A DNA stretch of 64,000 nt, from positions 124,001-188,000 of the forward strand of contig NZ_FNII01000001.1 in NCBI RefSeq assembly GCF_900103865.1. Direction: 5' to 3'. The notes beneath the pieces are model-generated. The model was not told where the DNA came from. It saw nothing but the letters and a program-made list of their open reading frames with translations, and made no database searches. The translations under genes and the position numbers were made by a program. The stretch is from Vreelandella arcis. GTDB lineage: Bacteria > Pseudomonadota > Gammaproteobacteria > Pseudomonadales > Halomonadaceae. Below are positions 1-9,591 of the stretch, one piece after another (positions within the stretch are counted from its first letter, which is position 1; each line of letters begins with the position of its first letter).

Positions 1-583
1 CCGGTTCGTCGAGCAGCAACACATCGGGTTGAACCGCCAAGGTGCGAGCAATCACTAAACGCTGCTGTTGCCCACCGGACAATCGCCAAGCGGAGCGATG
101 CAAGTCGTCTTTGACTTCATCCCATAGAGCCGCCGACGTTAATGCCCATTCGATAATGTCATCACGCTGGCGCTTGGCGAGGCGCTTCTGCAGGCGCAGG
201 CCAAAGGCAACATTGTCGTAGATCGACATCGGAAAGGGGTTGGGGGTTTGGAATACCATGCCCACCCGACGCCGTAGCTCTGTCACGTTTATCCCCGGGT
301 CGTGAATATTGTGGCCCTCCAGCGAAATGCTACCGCTGTGGGTGACCGATCCATTCAGATCGTGCAAGCGGTTGATCGCCCTCAACAACGTCGACTTACC
401 ACAGCCCGATGGCCCAATAAAGGCTGTCACCCGATGGCGTGGCACCTGCAGGGTTAACGCCTGCAACGCCAATTTCCCCGCATAGGCGAGGTTGAACTGC
501 TCAATGTTCAGGCAGCACTGATCCGCCGGAAAATGCGTTGCGGGTGCCTGAGTTGTCTGATCGACGTGTCGAGATGCTAGCAT
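1..583 (-). CDS. pstB: Phosphate import ATP-binding protein PstB (partial, 3' end beyond left edge)
   Basis: ATPase subunit of the PstSCAB high-affinity phosphate importer at the cytoplasmic face of the inner membrane. About 194 codons are in the window. Translating the minus strand from the ATG at 583 gives a Walker A motif GPSGCGKS at residues 57-64, a Q-loop region ([12 protein letters not shown]), the ABC signature LSGGQQQR and Walker B ending LLLDEP at the edge. The start overlaps the pstA stop by 7 nt, which implies translational coupling. The C-terminal quarter is outside the window. Identity is very secure; only the C-terminus is unseen. Confidence 0.95.
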   Translation of the reverse strand, partial: MLASRHVDQTTQAPATHFPADQCCLNIEQFNLAYAGKLALQALTLQVPRHRVTAFIGPSGCGKSTLLRAINRLHDLNGSVTHSGSISLEGHNIHDPGINVTELRRRVGMVFQTPNPFPMSIYDNVAFGLRLQKRLAKRQRDDIIEWALTSAALWDEVKDDLHRSAWRLSGGQQQRLVIARTLAVQPDVLLLDEP

Positions 584-1974
584 TCGCTTCCTCGCTGACG
601 ACGTAGATGATGACGCAGTAATATGGCAGTTAGGTTAAGCACCAACACAAGCAGCACTAACAATAAGGCGGTGGCATACACTAATGGGATAGCGGCCTGC
701 ACATCCTCGCCGTGAAAAGCGGTATCAAACAGATGATAACCGAGGTGCATAAACTTGCGTTCCAAATGTAAATAGGGAAATTCACCGTCTAGCGGCATCT
801 GCGGCGCCAGTTTGGCAACGCCCACCAACATCAGCGGGGCCACTTCCCCCGCCGCCCGCGCCACGGCTAAAATGACGCCCGTCAACATGGCCGGCATAGT
901 CATGGGCAGCACCACCCGAGTGATCATTTCAAGCCGCGTGGCACCCAGCGCTACCGCGCCTTCTCGTTGCGCTTCGGGGATGCGCGCCAGTCCCTCTTCG
1001 GTCGCCACGATGACGACCGGTAGTGTCAGTAGGGCGAGGGTTAACGAGGCCCACAGCAAGCCGCCGGTACCAAAGGTAGGCGAAGGCAACGCCTCGTCGA
1101 AAAACCATTCGTCCAGCGAGCCGCCAATACCGTAAACAAACACGCCTAAGCCGAATACCCCATAGACAATCGAGGGCACCCCGGCCAGGTTGTGAACGCC
1201 GATGCGCACTAAGCGGGTGAGGGGCCCCTGATGGGCGATCTCATTGAGATAGATGGCGGCTAACACGCCAAACGGCGTCACCATGACGGACATCAAAATA
1301 ACCATCAGCATGGTGCCAAAGATAGCCGGCCATACACCGCCCTGGGTATTGGCCGCACGCGGGCCTTGGCTTAAAAATTGCCAAATACCGTTTCCCCACG
1401 TTTGGACTTTTTGCCCTACGCTCATGGCGTTGGGCGCTTCAGCGCTGAGCACGGTGGCCAATGACTGGCGCAGCGTTTGCCCCTGGGGAGTGCGCAGCGT
1501 GAGTTGATACTGGGCGCGTTGAAGTGTTGGTAAGCGTAGTGCTTGCTTTACCTGCTGCCAGGCGTCTTGGCCAGTAATACGCTGCCCGTTAACGTCGACG
1601 GCTTCCAGGTAGCCAATAAAGTCGCCCCAGGTGCGCCGTTCCAAACGAAGTAAAGTCGCCGGCTGTGTGCGTTGGGCAATGCTGTCCAGTGCTACCCAGC
1701 GCCAACGGACGTCGTCGATGTCGCGGTTGCCGATGAAATAGAGGCGTTCGTTGCCTGCTTGATCGGGAAGCGGCAACTCGCGCACGGCTTCACCGGCCAC
1801 AATATCGCCATTGGCCAGCGTGACCTCGTCTAATGTTGCTGGCCAGAAATGCCCTAATCCACGGGTCAGCAGCAGCGCCAGCAATGCCCCTAGCATTAGC
1901 AGCGAGAGTGCGACACTGCCCGCACATAGCCAGGGCCAAACACCTTGCCGGAGGGCGCTTTTTAGTCGCTTCAC
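577..1974 (-). CDS. pstA: Phosphate ABC transporter permease PstA, long form
   Basis: Inner-membrane permease of the Pst phosphate importer, 465 aa. One membrane segment near residues 15-38 is followed by a large periplasmic insert (about 40-210). The usual permease core comes after that (about 215-455), with the EAA-type loop seen as [24 protein letters not shown]. This is longer than the roughly 300-aa E. coli protein; long PstA forms with a periplasmic insert are known in pseudomonads and relatives. The start overlaps the pstC stop by 4 nt and the stop overlaps the pstB start, so pstC-pstA-pstB is one operon. Confidence 0.93.
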   Translation of the reverse strand: MKRLKSALRQGVWPWLCAGSVALSLLMLGALLALLLTRGLGHFWPATLDEVTLANGDIVAGEAVRELPLPDQAGNERLYFIGNRDIDDVRWRWVALDSIAQRTQPATLLRLERRTWGDFIGYLEAVDVNGQRITGQDAWQQVKQALRLPTLQRAQYQLTLRTPQGQTLRQSLATVLSAEAPNAMSVGQKVQTWGNGIWQFLSQGPRAANTQGGVWPAIFGTMLMVILMSVMVTPFGVLAAIYLNEIAHQGPLTRLVRIGVHNLAGVPSIVYGVFGLGVFVYGIGGSLDEWFFDEALPSPTFGTGGLLWASLTLALLTLPVVIVATEEGLARIPEAQREGAVALGATRLEMITRVVLPMTMPAMLTGVILAVARAAGEVAPLMLVGVAKLAPQMPLDGEFPYLHLERKFMHLGYHLFDTAFHGEDVQAAIPLVYATALLLVLLVLVLNLTAILLRHHLRRQRGSEC

Positions 1975-3083
1975 GAGGCTCCCCCTATGCGGTGGTAGCG
2001 ACGCCGCAGCCGTTGACGGACAACTTCCGCCAGGGTGTTAACTAAAAAAGTGAACAGAAACAGCACCAACGCCGCTAACACTAGCATGCGATATGGTGTC
2101 CCACCGGCGGAAGCTTCGGGCAGTTCAATGGCGATGGCGGCTGCCATCGTGCGCATGCCCTCAAAGGGGCTGGCACTTAGCAGCGCCGTATTGCTGCTGG
2201 CCAGCAACACAATCATGGTTTCCCCAACCGCTCTACCCGCGCCGATCATGGTCGCCGAAAACAAACCCGGCCAAGCCGCGGGCAGGGCCACTTTCATAGC
2301 GGCTTGCCAGCGACTGGCGCCTAGCGCCTGAGCACCTTCCATGAGCGAGCGAGGCACCTCGGTGAGGGCATCTTCTGCCAGCGAGTAAATGCTGGGAATA
2401 ACGGCGAAGCCCATCGCCAGGCCGACAATCAGCGCATTGCGCGTGACATAATCGAGACCAAACCACAGATAAAGCCGTTGACGAAGGTCGCCACCCCACC
2501 AGGCCTGTTCTACCAACGGCGTTAACCAGAGCGCCACCATGAACATGGCGATTAGCCAGGGTATGAGCCACAGGGCTGCCCATGAAAGCGGCAGCCGGCG
2601 CTGCCAACGGCGACTCGCCAGGTGCCAGAGTAAGCCTGCGAGGCCCATACTGAGTGGCAGCCAAATTAGGAGTACTAGGGTGCTGGCCAGATGGCGCTCG
2701 ACCCACGGGGCAAAAATCAAGCCGGCGATAAAACCGATGACCACGCCGGGAATCGCTTCCATCATTTCCAGCGTCGGCTTAATGCGGCTGTGCAACTGAC
2801 GAGACATGAAAAAACCCGAGTAAAACGCCGCCCCTAGCGCCAGTGGCAGCGCAAATAGCAGCGCCATTAGTGCCGCTTTCAACGTACCCCACGCCAGCGG
2901 TGATAGCCTGGTGAGCGCGTTAGTGTTGCCGCTAAGTAACAATGGCATCGCTTCCCATACCAGGAACACCCCAATGCCCAACACTGCCAATAGCACACCC
3001 ATACCACCGGCGGTAATTAATCCGGTAGCGATGCGGTCTTGTAGGTGGCGAAACGGCTGAGAAGTGAGCCGGTTGCGGGTCAT
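1971..3083 (-). CDS. pstC: Phosphate ABC transporter permease PstC
   Basis: Partner permease of PstA in the phosphate importer, 370 aa. A basic N-terminus precedes a first membrane segment (about residues 20-46). The permease core carries the EAA-loop signature EVPRSLMEGAQALGASRWQAAMKVALPAAWPG in its C-terminal half. It starts at an ATG at 3083, about 75 nt downstream of a clear Pho box, so this gene is the first of a phosphate-starvation operon pstC-pstA-pstB. The PstS-like gene lies just upstream of that Pho box. Confidence 0.93.
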   Translation of the reverse strand: MTRNRLTSQPFRHLQDRIATGLITAGGMGVLLAVLGIGVFLVWEAMPLLLSGNTNALTRLSPLAWGTLKAALMALLFALPLALGAAFYSGFFMSRQLHSRIKPTLEMMEAIPGVVIGFIAGLIFAPWVERHLASTLVLLIWLPLSMGLAGLLWHLASRRWQRRLPLSWAALWLIPWLIAMFMVALWLTPLVEQAWWGGDLRQRLYLWFGLDYVTRNALIVGLAMGFAVIPSIYSLAEDALTEVPRSLMEGAQALGASRWQAAMKVALPAAWPGLFSATMIGAGRAVGETMIVLLASSNTALLSASPFEGMRTMAAAIAIELPEASAGGTPYRMLVLAALVLFLFTFLVNTLAEVVRQRLRRRYHRIGGAS

Positions 3084-3159
3084 GTGACGATCATGGACAA
3101 GTCAGTGATAAGATCAGCAAGTGGGATTGCATAAGGCCTCTTTACGTTACGTCACCTTT

Positions 3160-3177
3160 ATGACAGTTAAATGACAT
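3160..3177 (-). promoter_or_regulatory. Pho box upstream of pstCAB
   Basis: Read on the minus strand this is ATGTCATTTAACTGTCAT: two TGTCAT half-sites 11 bp apart separated by an A/T-rich spacer, matching the PhoB box layout (CTGTCAT, 4 A/T-rich bases, CTGTCAT). It lies right after the stop of the PstS-like gene and about 77 nt before the pstC ATG. A PhoB-activated start for pstCAB separate from the upstream binding-protein gene is inferred. Confidence 0.8.
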
Positions 3178-3182
3178 TCTAC

Positions 3183-4139
3183 CTACCATGTCCGCTGGGC
3201 TTCCAAGGTGCTTAAGGGCAAGGGAACAAAGCCTGCCGCGCGGGTAATCTGCTGTCCTTCAGCGGAAATCACCATATTCAGAAACGCCTGTTCGGCGGCA
3301 GGGAGTGTCTCGCCGGGCGGTAAGTTGATATAGACATATAGGTAGCGCGAGAGCGGATAGTCACCGTTTTGAATCGTGGTCTCGCTAGGCATCACCGCGT
3401 TACCCTGCTGGGTAGATAGCGGCAGTGCCCTTACCGAAGGCGTTAAATGATTATATCCGGAGTAGCCCATTGCCGCATATGACTCGCCGACCGCTGCGAC
3501 CACCGCCGATGCGCCCATATGTTTACTGACATCGGGCCGAAATTCGCCGTCGCACAGCATGCGCTGACGAAACAGACCGTAGGTGCCAGACGCCATATTA
3601 CGGCTATGCAACGCGATTCGACCCCTCGGCCCCGTATCATCCTCCACCAGTGTTTCCCAGCGCGCTATCGGATGGTCGCCACCACAGGCCCGCGTGCTTG
3701 AAAAAATCGCATCGACATCTTTAAGGGAGATCGCGGGCAGCGGATTATGGCGATGTACAATGACTACCAAGGCATCGCGTGCAACGCGCAGTTCTAACGG
3801 CGGGTAACCGTAGCGCTCGACAAAGGCATTGCGTTCCTCGTCGGTCATGCGCCGCGACATAGGGCCGATGCGGGTGGTTCCGGCGAGTAGCGCAGGGGGC
3901 GCGCTGGCGGAGCCGCTGGCTTGGAATTGAAGGCTGATATCCGGGTGCCGGGTAGTGAGTGCTTCTCCCCAACGCAGCATCAACCCGGCCATGGTGTCTG
4001 AGCCGACAGAGCCAAGGGTGCCGCTTGCTGAAGGCCCCGAGGTTTGCGCCCAGCCGGTAAGGGGCAAGCTGCAAAACAGCCATAGCAACCCCAAGGCGGT
4101 ACGATATTTAATGCGTAAAGCGAAACCGTTACTATTCAA
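3183..4139 (-). CDS. pstS: PstS-family phosphate-binding protein
   Basis: Periplasmic phosphate-binding component, 318 aa. A signal peptide is visible (about residues 1-32, hydrophobic core LGLLWLFCSLPLTGWAQ). It is followed by the PstS-like VGSDTMAGLMLRWGE and SGSASAPPALLAGTTRIGPMSR regions, which in the family form the anion site. The best start is TTG at 4139, because no ATG fits the signal peptide and a GAGAG ribosome site sits upstream. It resembles the short phosphate ABC substrate-binding proteins more than E. coli PstS. It lies immediately upstream of pstCAB but is separated from them by the Pho box, so it may be transcribed independently. Confidence 0.85.
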   Translation of the reverse strand: MNSNGFALRIKYRTALGLLWLFCSLPLTGWAQTSGPSASGTLGSVGSDTMAGLMLRWGEALTTRHPDISLQFQASGSASAPPALLAGTTRIGPMSRRMTDEERNAFVERYGYPPLELRVARDALVVIVHRHNPLPAISLKDVDAIFSSTRACGGDHPIARWETLVEDDTGPRGRIALHSRNMASGTYGLFRQRMLCDGEFRPDVSKHMGASAVVAAVGESYAAMGYSGYNHLTPSVRALPLSTQQGNAVMPSETTIQNGDYPLSRYLYVYINLPPGETLPAAEQAFLNMVISAEGQQITRAAGFVPLPLSTLEAQRTW

Positions 4140-4245
4140 TCGTAAACTCTCTTGTGATTAACTACTCGCGTATTGCGACGCAGCACGGTGCGCCCTCGAT
4201 GGCGGCCTGATTTTCACAATAATAAACCGACAAAGCGACCGACAC

Positions 4246-4665
4246 ATGACATTGTTGGATACTGATTTGGATGACGTCCCCGCTCCCCAAGGACAACTCA
4301 CCCTAAAATTATTGGCCTCGCGCCAGGATACCAATGTTTACGGCGATATTTCCGGCGGCTGGCTGATTAACCAGATGGATCAAGCGGTCGAGCTGGCGGC
4401 TGGGCGTGAGGCAGGTGGGCGTACCGCGACCGTTGCCATCGAGGCGATGGATTTTTTAAGCCCGGTGCGAGTCGGCTCGGTGGTCAGTGTGTACACCCAG
4501 CTACAGGAAGTGGGGCATAGCTCAATGACGATCGACGTAGAAGTATGGGTACGCGCCCCCCACGAGCGGCATTCGGACGAGCATCAAAAAGTCACCGAAG
4601 CGCGTTTTGTGATGGTGGCGCTGGATGACAACGGCCGGATTCGCGCCGTGCATGGTCAAGCCTAA
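4246..4665 (+). CDS. yciA: YciA-type acyl-CoA thioesterase
   Basis: Single hotdog-fold acyl-CoA thioesterase, 139 aa, cytosolic. The hotdog signature is seen as NVYGDISGGWLINQMDQAVELAA (about residues 33-55), and the second strand block TVAIEAMDFLSPVRVGSVVSVYTQL follows. In the family the conserved Asp of the helix (here in MDQAV) is catalytic. Members hydrolyse short to medium acyl-CoAs and help free CoA. The gene is divergent from the PstS-like gene and convergent with a TRAP binding-protein gene, with a bidirectional hairpin terminator between. The exact substrate cannot be read from sequence. Confidence 0.85.
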   Translation: MTLLDTDLDDVPAPQGQLTLKLLASRQDTNVYGDISGGWLINQMDQAVELAAGREAGGRTATVAIEAMDFLSPVRVGSVVSVYTQLQEVGHSSMTIDVEVWVRAPHERHSDEHQKVTEARFVMVALDDNGRIRAVHGQA

Positions 4666-4668
4666 ACG

Positions 4669-4698
4669 ATAAAGGACGCTTGTTTAAGCGTCCTTTAT
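4669..4698. terminator. Bidirectional terminator hairpin
   Basis: A 12-bp perfect stem (ATAAAGGACGCT with AGCGTCCTTTAT) around a 6-nt loop, between two convergent genes. The A-rich and T-rich arm ends suit termination in both directions. Confidence 0.75.
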
Positions 4699-4726
4699 GC
4701 GTGTTTCATGTTGCCGCTTGGGTGGC

Positions 4727-5821
4727 TTAGGCGCCTACGTTGTCACGGCTTTTCAGGTACGCGTATTCGCCTACATCGCTGAACGGACGGACGATCTTTT
4801 GGAACGCCGCGTAGGACTCGTACACGCGGCGTGATTCCTCGTCGTCGTCTACCTGGCGTTGAATGGCGTCCTGAGAGCTTTGGTAAAGTGCCGTCATGAC
4901 GTCTTCCGGGAAGGTGCGCAACTTAACGCCATGTTCGTCAACCAGGGCTTCAAGGGCCTGGGCATTACGGAAGGCAAACTCGCTATACATGGCCAGGTTC
5001 GAGGCGCGAGCGGCTTCGGTGATGACCGCTTGAAGATCTTCAGGCAGCGCGTTCCACGCATCCAGGTTGATGGTGCCTTCCAGCACGGCCGAGGGCTCGT
5101 TCCACACCGAGGTGTAATAGTAATCCGCCACCTGATGAAGCCCAAATGCCAGGTCGTTATAGGGGCCCACCCAGTCGGCGGCATCCAGCACGCCAGTTTG
5201 TAGCGAGGTGAATATCTCTGATCCCGGCATGTTGACGGTGCTCACGCCGATGCTGTTCATCGCTTCACCGGCGAGGCCCGGCAGGCGCAGTTTCAGCCCT
5301 TGCATATCCTCCAGCGAGTTAATCTCTTTCTTGAACCAGCCCGCCATTTGAGGCCCGGTATTGCCGACCGCAAAGGGTTTCAGATTGTGCTGAGCGTAAA
5401 TCTCATCCCATAGCGTCTGACCGCCACCGTAGTAAAGCCAGGCGTTCATTTCGGTGGTGGTCATGCCAAAGGGCACAGCAGTGAAAAACTGTGAGGCGGC
5501 GACTTTTCCGCGCCAGTAATAGGACGCCGAGTGGCCCATTTCGGCGGTGCCAGCGGCGACGGCATCGAACACTTCAAGGGCAGGTACCAGCTCACCTGCC
5601 CCGTGAACGCGGATCTTCATGCGCCCGTTGGAAAGCTGCTCGACCCGGCGTGCAAAATCATTGGCACCGGTGCCTAAGGCGGGGAAGTTTTTCGGCCAGG
5701 ACGTGACCATATCCCAGGTGTAGGTTTCGTTGGCGCGCGCAGTCGATGTGGCAACAAAGGGGGCGGCAGCGGCCCCTGCGACGCCAAGACTGGCGGTTTT
5801 GAGGAAGTGACGGCGTTGCAT
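4727..5821 (-). CDS. Orphan TRAP transporter solute-binding protein (DctP/TakP-like, Tat signal)
   Basis: Periplasmic binding protein of the DctP superfamily, 364 aa from the ATG at 5821; a TTG 9 nt further upstream sits too close to the GGAG site to be preferred. The N-terminus MQRRHFLKTASLG is a twin-arginine signal, with cleavage likely after ATSTARA. Downstream WDMVTSWPKNFPALGTG and PGLAGEAMNSIGVSTVNMPGSEIFTSLQTGVLDAADWVGP resemble the 2-oxo acid-binding TakP branch. The Arg in the KLRLPG segment is the usual carboxylate anchor. No dctQ or dctM gene is adjacent, so its membrane partner must be elsewhere. The ligand is inferred only by resemblance. Confidence 0.85.
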   Translation of the reverse strand: MQRRHFLKTASLGVAGAAAAPFVATSTARANETYTWDMVTSWPKNFPALGTGANDFARRVEQLSNGRMKIRVHGAGELVPALEVFDAVAAGTAEMGHSASYYWRGKVAASQFFTAVPFGMTTTEMNAWLYYGGGQTLWDEIYAQHNLKPFAVGNTGPQMAGWFKKEINSLEDMQGLKLRLPGLAGEAMNSIGVSTVNMPGSEIFTSLQTGVLDAADWVGPYNDLAFGLHQVADYYYTSVWNEPSAVLEGTINLDAWNALPEDLQAVITEAARASNLAMYSEFAFRNAQALEALVDEHGVKLRTFPEDVMTALYQSSQDAIQRQVDDDEESRRVYESYAAFQKIVRPFSDVGEYAYLKSRDNVGA

Positions 5822-5928
5822 AGTGAGCAAGACTCCAAAAGTAAGCAGGCTGTTGTTATTAGGCGCCTAGGGCGCTGAGTAAGCGTATTAGTATGCGTGA
5901 ATGCGAATTTTACTCGCAAGCTTGCTGA

Positions 5929-6408
5929 TTAATCGTCGCTTGCGTCTTTCATACGGTTGGCATGGCGAACCAGCCAATAGGTACCCCCCAAGGCCAGCCC
6001 CGCAGCGGCCAGTGAGGCAATTTGCCAGGGGTCGATGGTTTCCATGTCCAGCACCATAAACTTGCGCACCAACGCCATAATGGCAATCAGCACCACGATT
6101 TCGACGTGGATAAAGCCTTTGCCGCTGGTCATCGTGCGGATGATGGAGTTGTTGAATTCCATGGCAATCAACACGGTGAGAATCATGTCGAACAGGGCTT
6201 GAAACACGCGGTAGTCGAAGGGGTCGCGACTCTCAATAAACAACAGCTGCACCACGTGAATCACCAGGTAGTACATGGCGACCAGCACAGCGCCGCCGAT
6301 GGCCAGCGCCAGTACCAGCGAGATAATGCGTTCAAAACGATGGTAGCCGCTAAGTTCCGACCAGCCGTTACACACTTCAGGAAATAGGCGTTTTAAGCGT
6401 TGTTTCAT
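5929..6408 (-). CDS. psiE: PsiE-like phosphate-starvation membrane protein
   Basis: Small inner-membrane protein of the PsiE family, 159 aa from the ATG at 6408, chosen because AGAGGG precedes it at proper spacing; an in-frame ATG 21 nt upstream lacks such a site. Four membrane segments are visible (about 27-52, 68-88, 101-120 and 131-150). The family-typical stretch FQALFDMILTVLIAMEFNNSII is present. PsiE is phosphate-starvation inducible in E. coli but of unknown biochemical role. No Pho box was recognised here. It is followed on the same strand by the orphan TRAP binding protein. Confidence 0.78.
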   Translation of the reverse strand: MKQRLKRLFPEVCNGWSELSGYHRFERIISLVLALAIGGAVLVAMYYLVIHVVQLLFIESRDPFDYRVFQALFDMILTVLIAMEFNNSIIRTMTSGKGFIHVEIVVLIAIMALVRKFMVLDMETIDPWQIASLAAAGLALGGTYWLVRHANRMKDASDD

Positions 6409-6472
6409 AAGGCCCTCTGGATGGCGCATGGATGCGCGAGTAATGACGCGTGTGCGACGATTCGTGAGTGAT

Positions 6473-8671
6473 TTACAGCGGCGTTAGCTTAGCAAACCCT
6501 AACACCAGCCATTTAACGCCTTCGCCTTCAAAGCTGACCTGCACGCGGGCGCGGGCACCTTCGCCTTCCGCGTTAAGAATAATGCCTTCACCGAATACTG
6601 GATGCTCTACCCCCTGGCCGACGTGCAGGCTAGGAAGGTCGCCGTCGCTCTCGACGCTTTGCTGGGCAAACGAAGTGCGCGAAGCGGTCACCGGGCGTGA
6701 AATATGCCCGCGCAGGCGGACTTCTTCGAGCAGGTGCGGCGGTAATTCGCGTATAAAGCGAGAAGGTCGTGGAAACACCTCTTTGCCGTGCAGGCGGCGC
6801 GTTTCAGCATGGGTTAAGTAGAGTTTTTGCATTGCGCGGGTAACGCCCACATAACAGAGTCGGCGCTCTTCCTCGAGCCGTCCAGGCTCCTCCAGCGACA
6901 TCTTGTGGGGGAACAGCCCCTCCTCTACGCCGGCGATAAACACCACCGGGAATTCCAGGCCCTTCGCCGAGTGCAGCGTCATCAGCTGCACGCTATCTTC
7001 AAACTCTTCGGCCTCGTGGTCACCGGCATTGAGGGCCGCTTCGGATAAAAACGCCTCCAGCGCGGCCATGCCTTCGCCGGCTTCCGGCGTTTCAAAAGCA
7101 TCGCCGTGGGTAAACGCCCGTGCGGCGTTGACCAGTTCTTCGAGGTTTTCCACTCGCGCTTGGCCTTTTTCGCCGCGTTCGCTTTTGTGGTGCTCAATCA
7201 GACCCGTGTGGTCGGTCACGTGGTCGATGATCTCGTGTAGAGGCAAACCGGCGGCGTCGTTATCCAACTGCTCGATCAGGTTGGCAAATGCCTGAACGGC
7301 ATTGCCCGCACGGCCTTTCAAGGTGCCGTCTTGCATCGCGTCGTGCAATGCTTGCCATAGTGGGATGTTCTGCTCGCGTGCACGCAGGCGGACGATTTCC
7401 ACCGTGCGGGTGCCAATGCCCCGGGTGGGCACGTTAATTACCCGTTCCAGGGAGGCGTCGTCGTCGCGATTGAGCAGCAGACGCAGGTACGCCAGGGCAT
7501 TTTTAATTTCCAGCCGTTCGTAGAAGCGGTGGCCACCGTAGATGCGGTAGGGCATCCCCTGGCGTATCAGCGTCTCTTCCAGCAACCGCGATTGTGCATT
7601 GGAGCGGTAGAGAATCGCCATATCGCGTCGGTTCAGCCCCTCATCGACTTTTTCTTTGATGGTGTCGACGATGAAACGGGCTTCTTCGATATCGTTAAAG
7701 CCAGCGTATATCGAGATGGGTTCGCCTTCGCTGCCCTCTGTCCATAGCTGTTTGCCCATGCGTTCACTGTTGTGGCTGATAAGCGCGTTGGCGGCGTCGA
7801 GGATGGCGCTGGTCGAGCGGTAGTTTTGCTCAAGGCGCACGGTGTGGGTCTGGGGAAATTCCTGCTCAAAGCGGCGAATGTTCTCCACTTTGGCGCCGCG
7901 CCAGCCATAGATCGACTGATCGTCATCGCCGACGACCGTCATGGGCGTTTGCATGCCTGTGATCAGTTTTAGCCACGCATACTGAAGCGTATTGGTGTCC
8001 TGAAACTCGTCGACCAGTAAGTGGCCGAATCGCTCGCGATAGTGGGCCAGTAGCGCCGGGTTATCACGCAGTAGTTCGAGGCTTCTAAGCAATAGCTCGC
8101 CGAAATCGACCAACCCGCCGCGCTCGCAGGTCAGCTGATAGCGTTCGTAGAGCTCGACCATTTGGCCCAGGTAGGCATCGCCGTCCACGTTAACCTGGTG
8201 AGGGCGCAGGCCTTCTTCTTTGCAGCCGGAAATGAACCCTTGAACCTGACGCGGCGGAAAACGTTCGTCGTCGATGGAATAGTCTTTCAGCAGGCGTTTC
8301 ACCAGCCGCAGTTGGTCGTCGGCATCAATGATCTGAAAGTGTTGCGGCAGCCGCGCATCCTGCCAGTGGGTGCGCAGCAGCCGATGGGAAATCGAGTGGA
8401 AGGTACCCACCCAGACATGGCGCAACGACAGACCTAGCAACGCCTCCAAACGAGTGCGCATTTCGCGCGCGGCTTTATTGGTAAAGGTCACTGCGAGCAA
8501 CGCGTAGGGCGACAGCCCCTCCGCTTGCATTAGCCAGGCAATACGGTGCACCAGCACGCGGGTTTTACCTGAGCCCGCGCCCGCGAGTACCAATAGGTTG
8601 CCTTGGGAGGCGCTGACCGCTTCGCGCTGGTCAGCGTTAAGCTGATCAAGTATCGCCGTGACGTCGTCCAT
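6473..8671 (-). CDS. uvrD: ATP-dependent DNA helicase UvrD (helicase II)
   Basis: Superfamily 1A 3'-5' DNA helicase, 732 aa, close to the E. coli UvrD length. It acts in nucleotide excision and mismatch repair. Visible motifs: Walker A GAGSGKT at residues 31-37, motif Ia VTFTNKAAREM, Walker B VDEFQDTN, motif III GDDDQSIYGWRGA, motif IV RLEQNYRS, motif V LMTLHSAKGLEF and motif VI EERRLCYVGVTRA. A C-terminal Tudor-like domain (VGQGVEHPVFGEGII... VLGFAKLTPL) separates it from Rep. The gene stands alone between hexR and psiE. Confidence 0.95.
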   Translation of the reverse strand: MDDVTAILDQLNADQREAVSASQGNLLVLAGAGSGKTRVLVHRIAWLMQAEGLSPYALLAVTFTNKAAREMRTRLEALLGLSLRHVWVGTFHSISHRLLRTHWQDARLPQHFQIIDADDQLRLVKRLLKDYSIDDERFPPRQVQGFISGCKEEGLRPHQVNVDGDAYLGQMVELYERYQLTCERGGLVDFGELLLRSLELLRDNPALLAHYRERFGHLLVDEFQDTNTLQYAWLKLITGMQTPMTVVGDDDQSIYGWRGAKVENIRRFEQEFPQTHTVRLEQNYRSTSAILDAANALISHNSERMGKQLWTEGSEGEPISIYAGFNDIEEARFIVDTIKEKVDEGLNRRDMAILYRSNAQSRLLEETLIRQGMPYRIYGGHRFYERLEIKNALAYLRLLLNRDDDASLERVINVPTRGIGTRTVEIVRLRAREQNIPLWQALHDAMQDGTLKGRAGNAVQAFANLIEQLDNDAAGLPLHEIIDHVTDHTGLIEHHKSERGEKGQARVENLEELVNAARAFTHGDAFETPEAGEGMAALEAFLSEAALNAGDHEAEEFEDSVQLMTLHSAKGLEFPVVFIAGVEEGLFPHKMSLEEPGRLEEERRLCYVGVTRAMQKLYLTHAETRRLHGKEVFPRPSRFIRELPPHLLEEVRLRGHISRPVTASRTSFAQQSVESDGDLPSLHVGQGVEHPVFGEGIILNAEGEGARARVQVSFEGEGVKWLVLGFAKLTPL

Positions 8672-8736
8672 GTAAGCCGCTGCCGGGTCGAAAAATGGGC
8701 GACCAGTTTAGCACAGCCGAGGCGATAACTCGGCGT

Positions 8737-9591
8737 TCACGAGTCTTCCGGAAAGCGCAGCGAGTTAAGGCTCTTCTTCACCGATTTGAGCTGCTCTGCC
8801 AGCTTGGGACCGCGGGTTTTGGCCACGCCCACCGCCAGCACGTCGACCAATACCAGATGCGCGATGCGCGAACTCATCGGCGTGTAGATTTCGGTGTCTT
8901 CGTGCACGTCGATGTAGAGCGGCAGCGTGACTTCTTCGGCCAGCGGCGAGTCACTGGGGCAAAGACCAATCACCGTCGCCCCCGCTTCCCGCGCCAATCG
9001 CACGCTCGCCACCAGCGCCTTGGTGCGTCCGGTTTGCGAAATGGCCACCACCACATCGCCTTCCTTGAGCGTCACTGCCGACATGTTCTGCATGTGGGGG
9101 TCGGCATAGGCCGAGGTGGAAATCTGCAGCCGGAAAAACTTGTGCTGGGCGTCAAACGCCACGGCGCCAGAGGCGCCAAAGCCGTAAAACTCCACGCGAT
9201 TGGCCATCGCCAGGGCATTCACCGCACGCCCCAGGGCGTCGTTGTCCAGGCGGTCGCGTACCGAGAGCAGCGTGCCCACCGTCGAATCGAAAATGCTGTG
9301 GGAGAACTCGGCGACCGAGTCGCTATCGTTCATCGAGAATTGGGCAAACTGGCTGCCGGTGGCCAGCATTTGCGCCAGCTGCAATTTAAAATCCTGGAAA
9401 CCGTTGCAGCCCAGCGCGCGGCAGAATCGCACCACGGTGGGCTCGCTGACCTTCGCCTCGGTGGCGAGGTCAACGATCCGCATATGAATCACTTCTTCCG
9501 GATTGCGCAGTACAAACCGTGCCACTTTCTGCTCGGAGCGTCGAAAGTGCTCCATGCGGCGTCTCATTTCATCAAACAGGGCGCGACTCAC
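8737..9591 (-). CDS. hexR: RpiR-family transcriptional regulator HexR
   Basis: Transcription factor of sugar metabolism, 284 aa. N-terminal RpiR helix-turn-helix (about residues 1-77, LATEAKVSEPTVVRFCRALGCNGFQDFK) and C-terminal SIS sugar-phosphate-binding domain (about 115-260, FYGFGASGAVAFDAQHKF and VVAISQTGRTKALV). In pseudomonads HexR represses Entner-Doudoroff and glucose genes and responds to 2-keto-3-deoxy-6-phosphogluconate. It starts at GTG (9591) preceded by AAGGAG. No Entner-Doudoroff genes are within the window, so its targets lie elsewhere. Confidence 0.88.
   Translation of the reverse strand: MSRALFDEMRRRMEHFRRSEQKVARFVLRNPEEVIHMRIVDLATEAKVSEPTVVRFCRALGCNGFQDFKLQLAQMLATGSQFAQFSMNDSDSVAEFSHSIFDSTVGTLLSVRDRLDNDALGRAVNALAMANRVEFYGFGASGAVAFDAQHKFFRLQISTSAYADPHMQNMSAVTLKEGDVVVAISQTGRTKALVASVRLAREAGATVIGLCPSDSPLAEEVTLPLYIDVHEDTEIYTPMSSRIAHLVLVDVLAVGVAKTRGPKLAEQLKSVKKSLNSLRFPEDS

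Noticed and set aside
4230..4246. Second Pho box upstream of the PstS-like gene
   Set aside because: Only one clear TGTCAT half-site (minus strand near 4239-4244); the neighbouring 11-bp position matches poorly.
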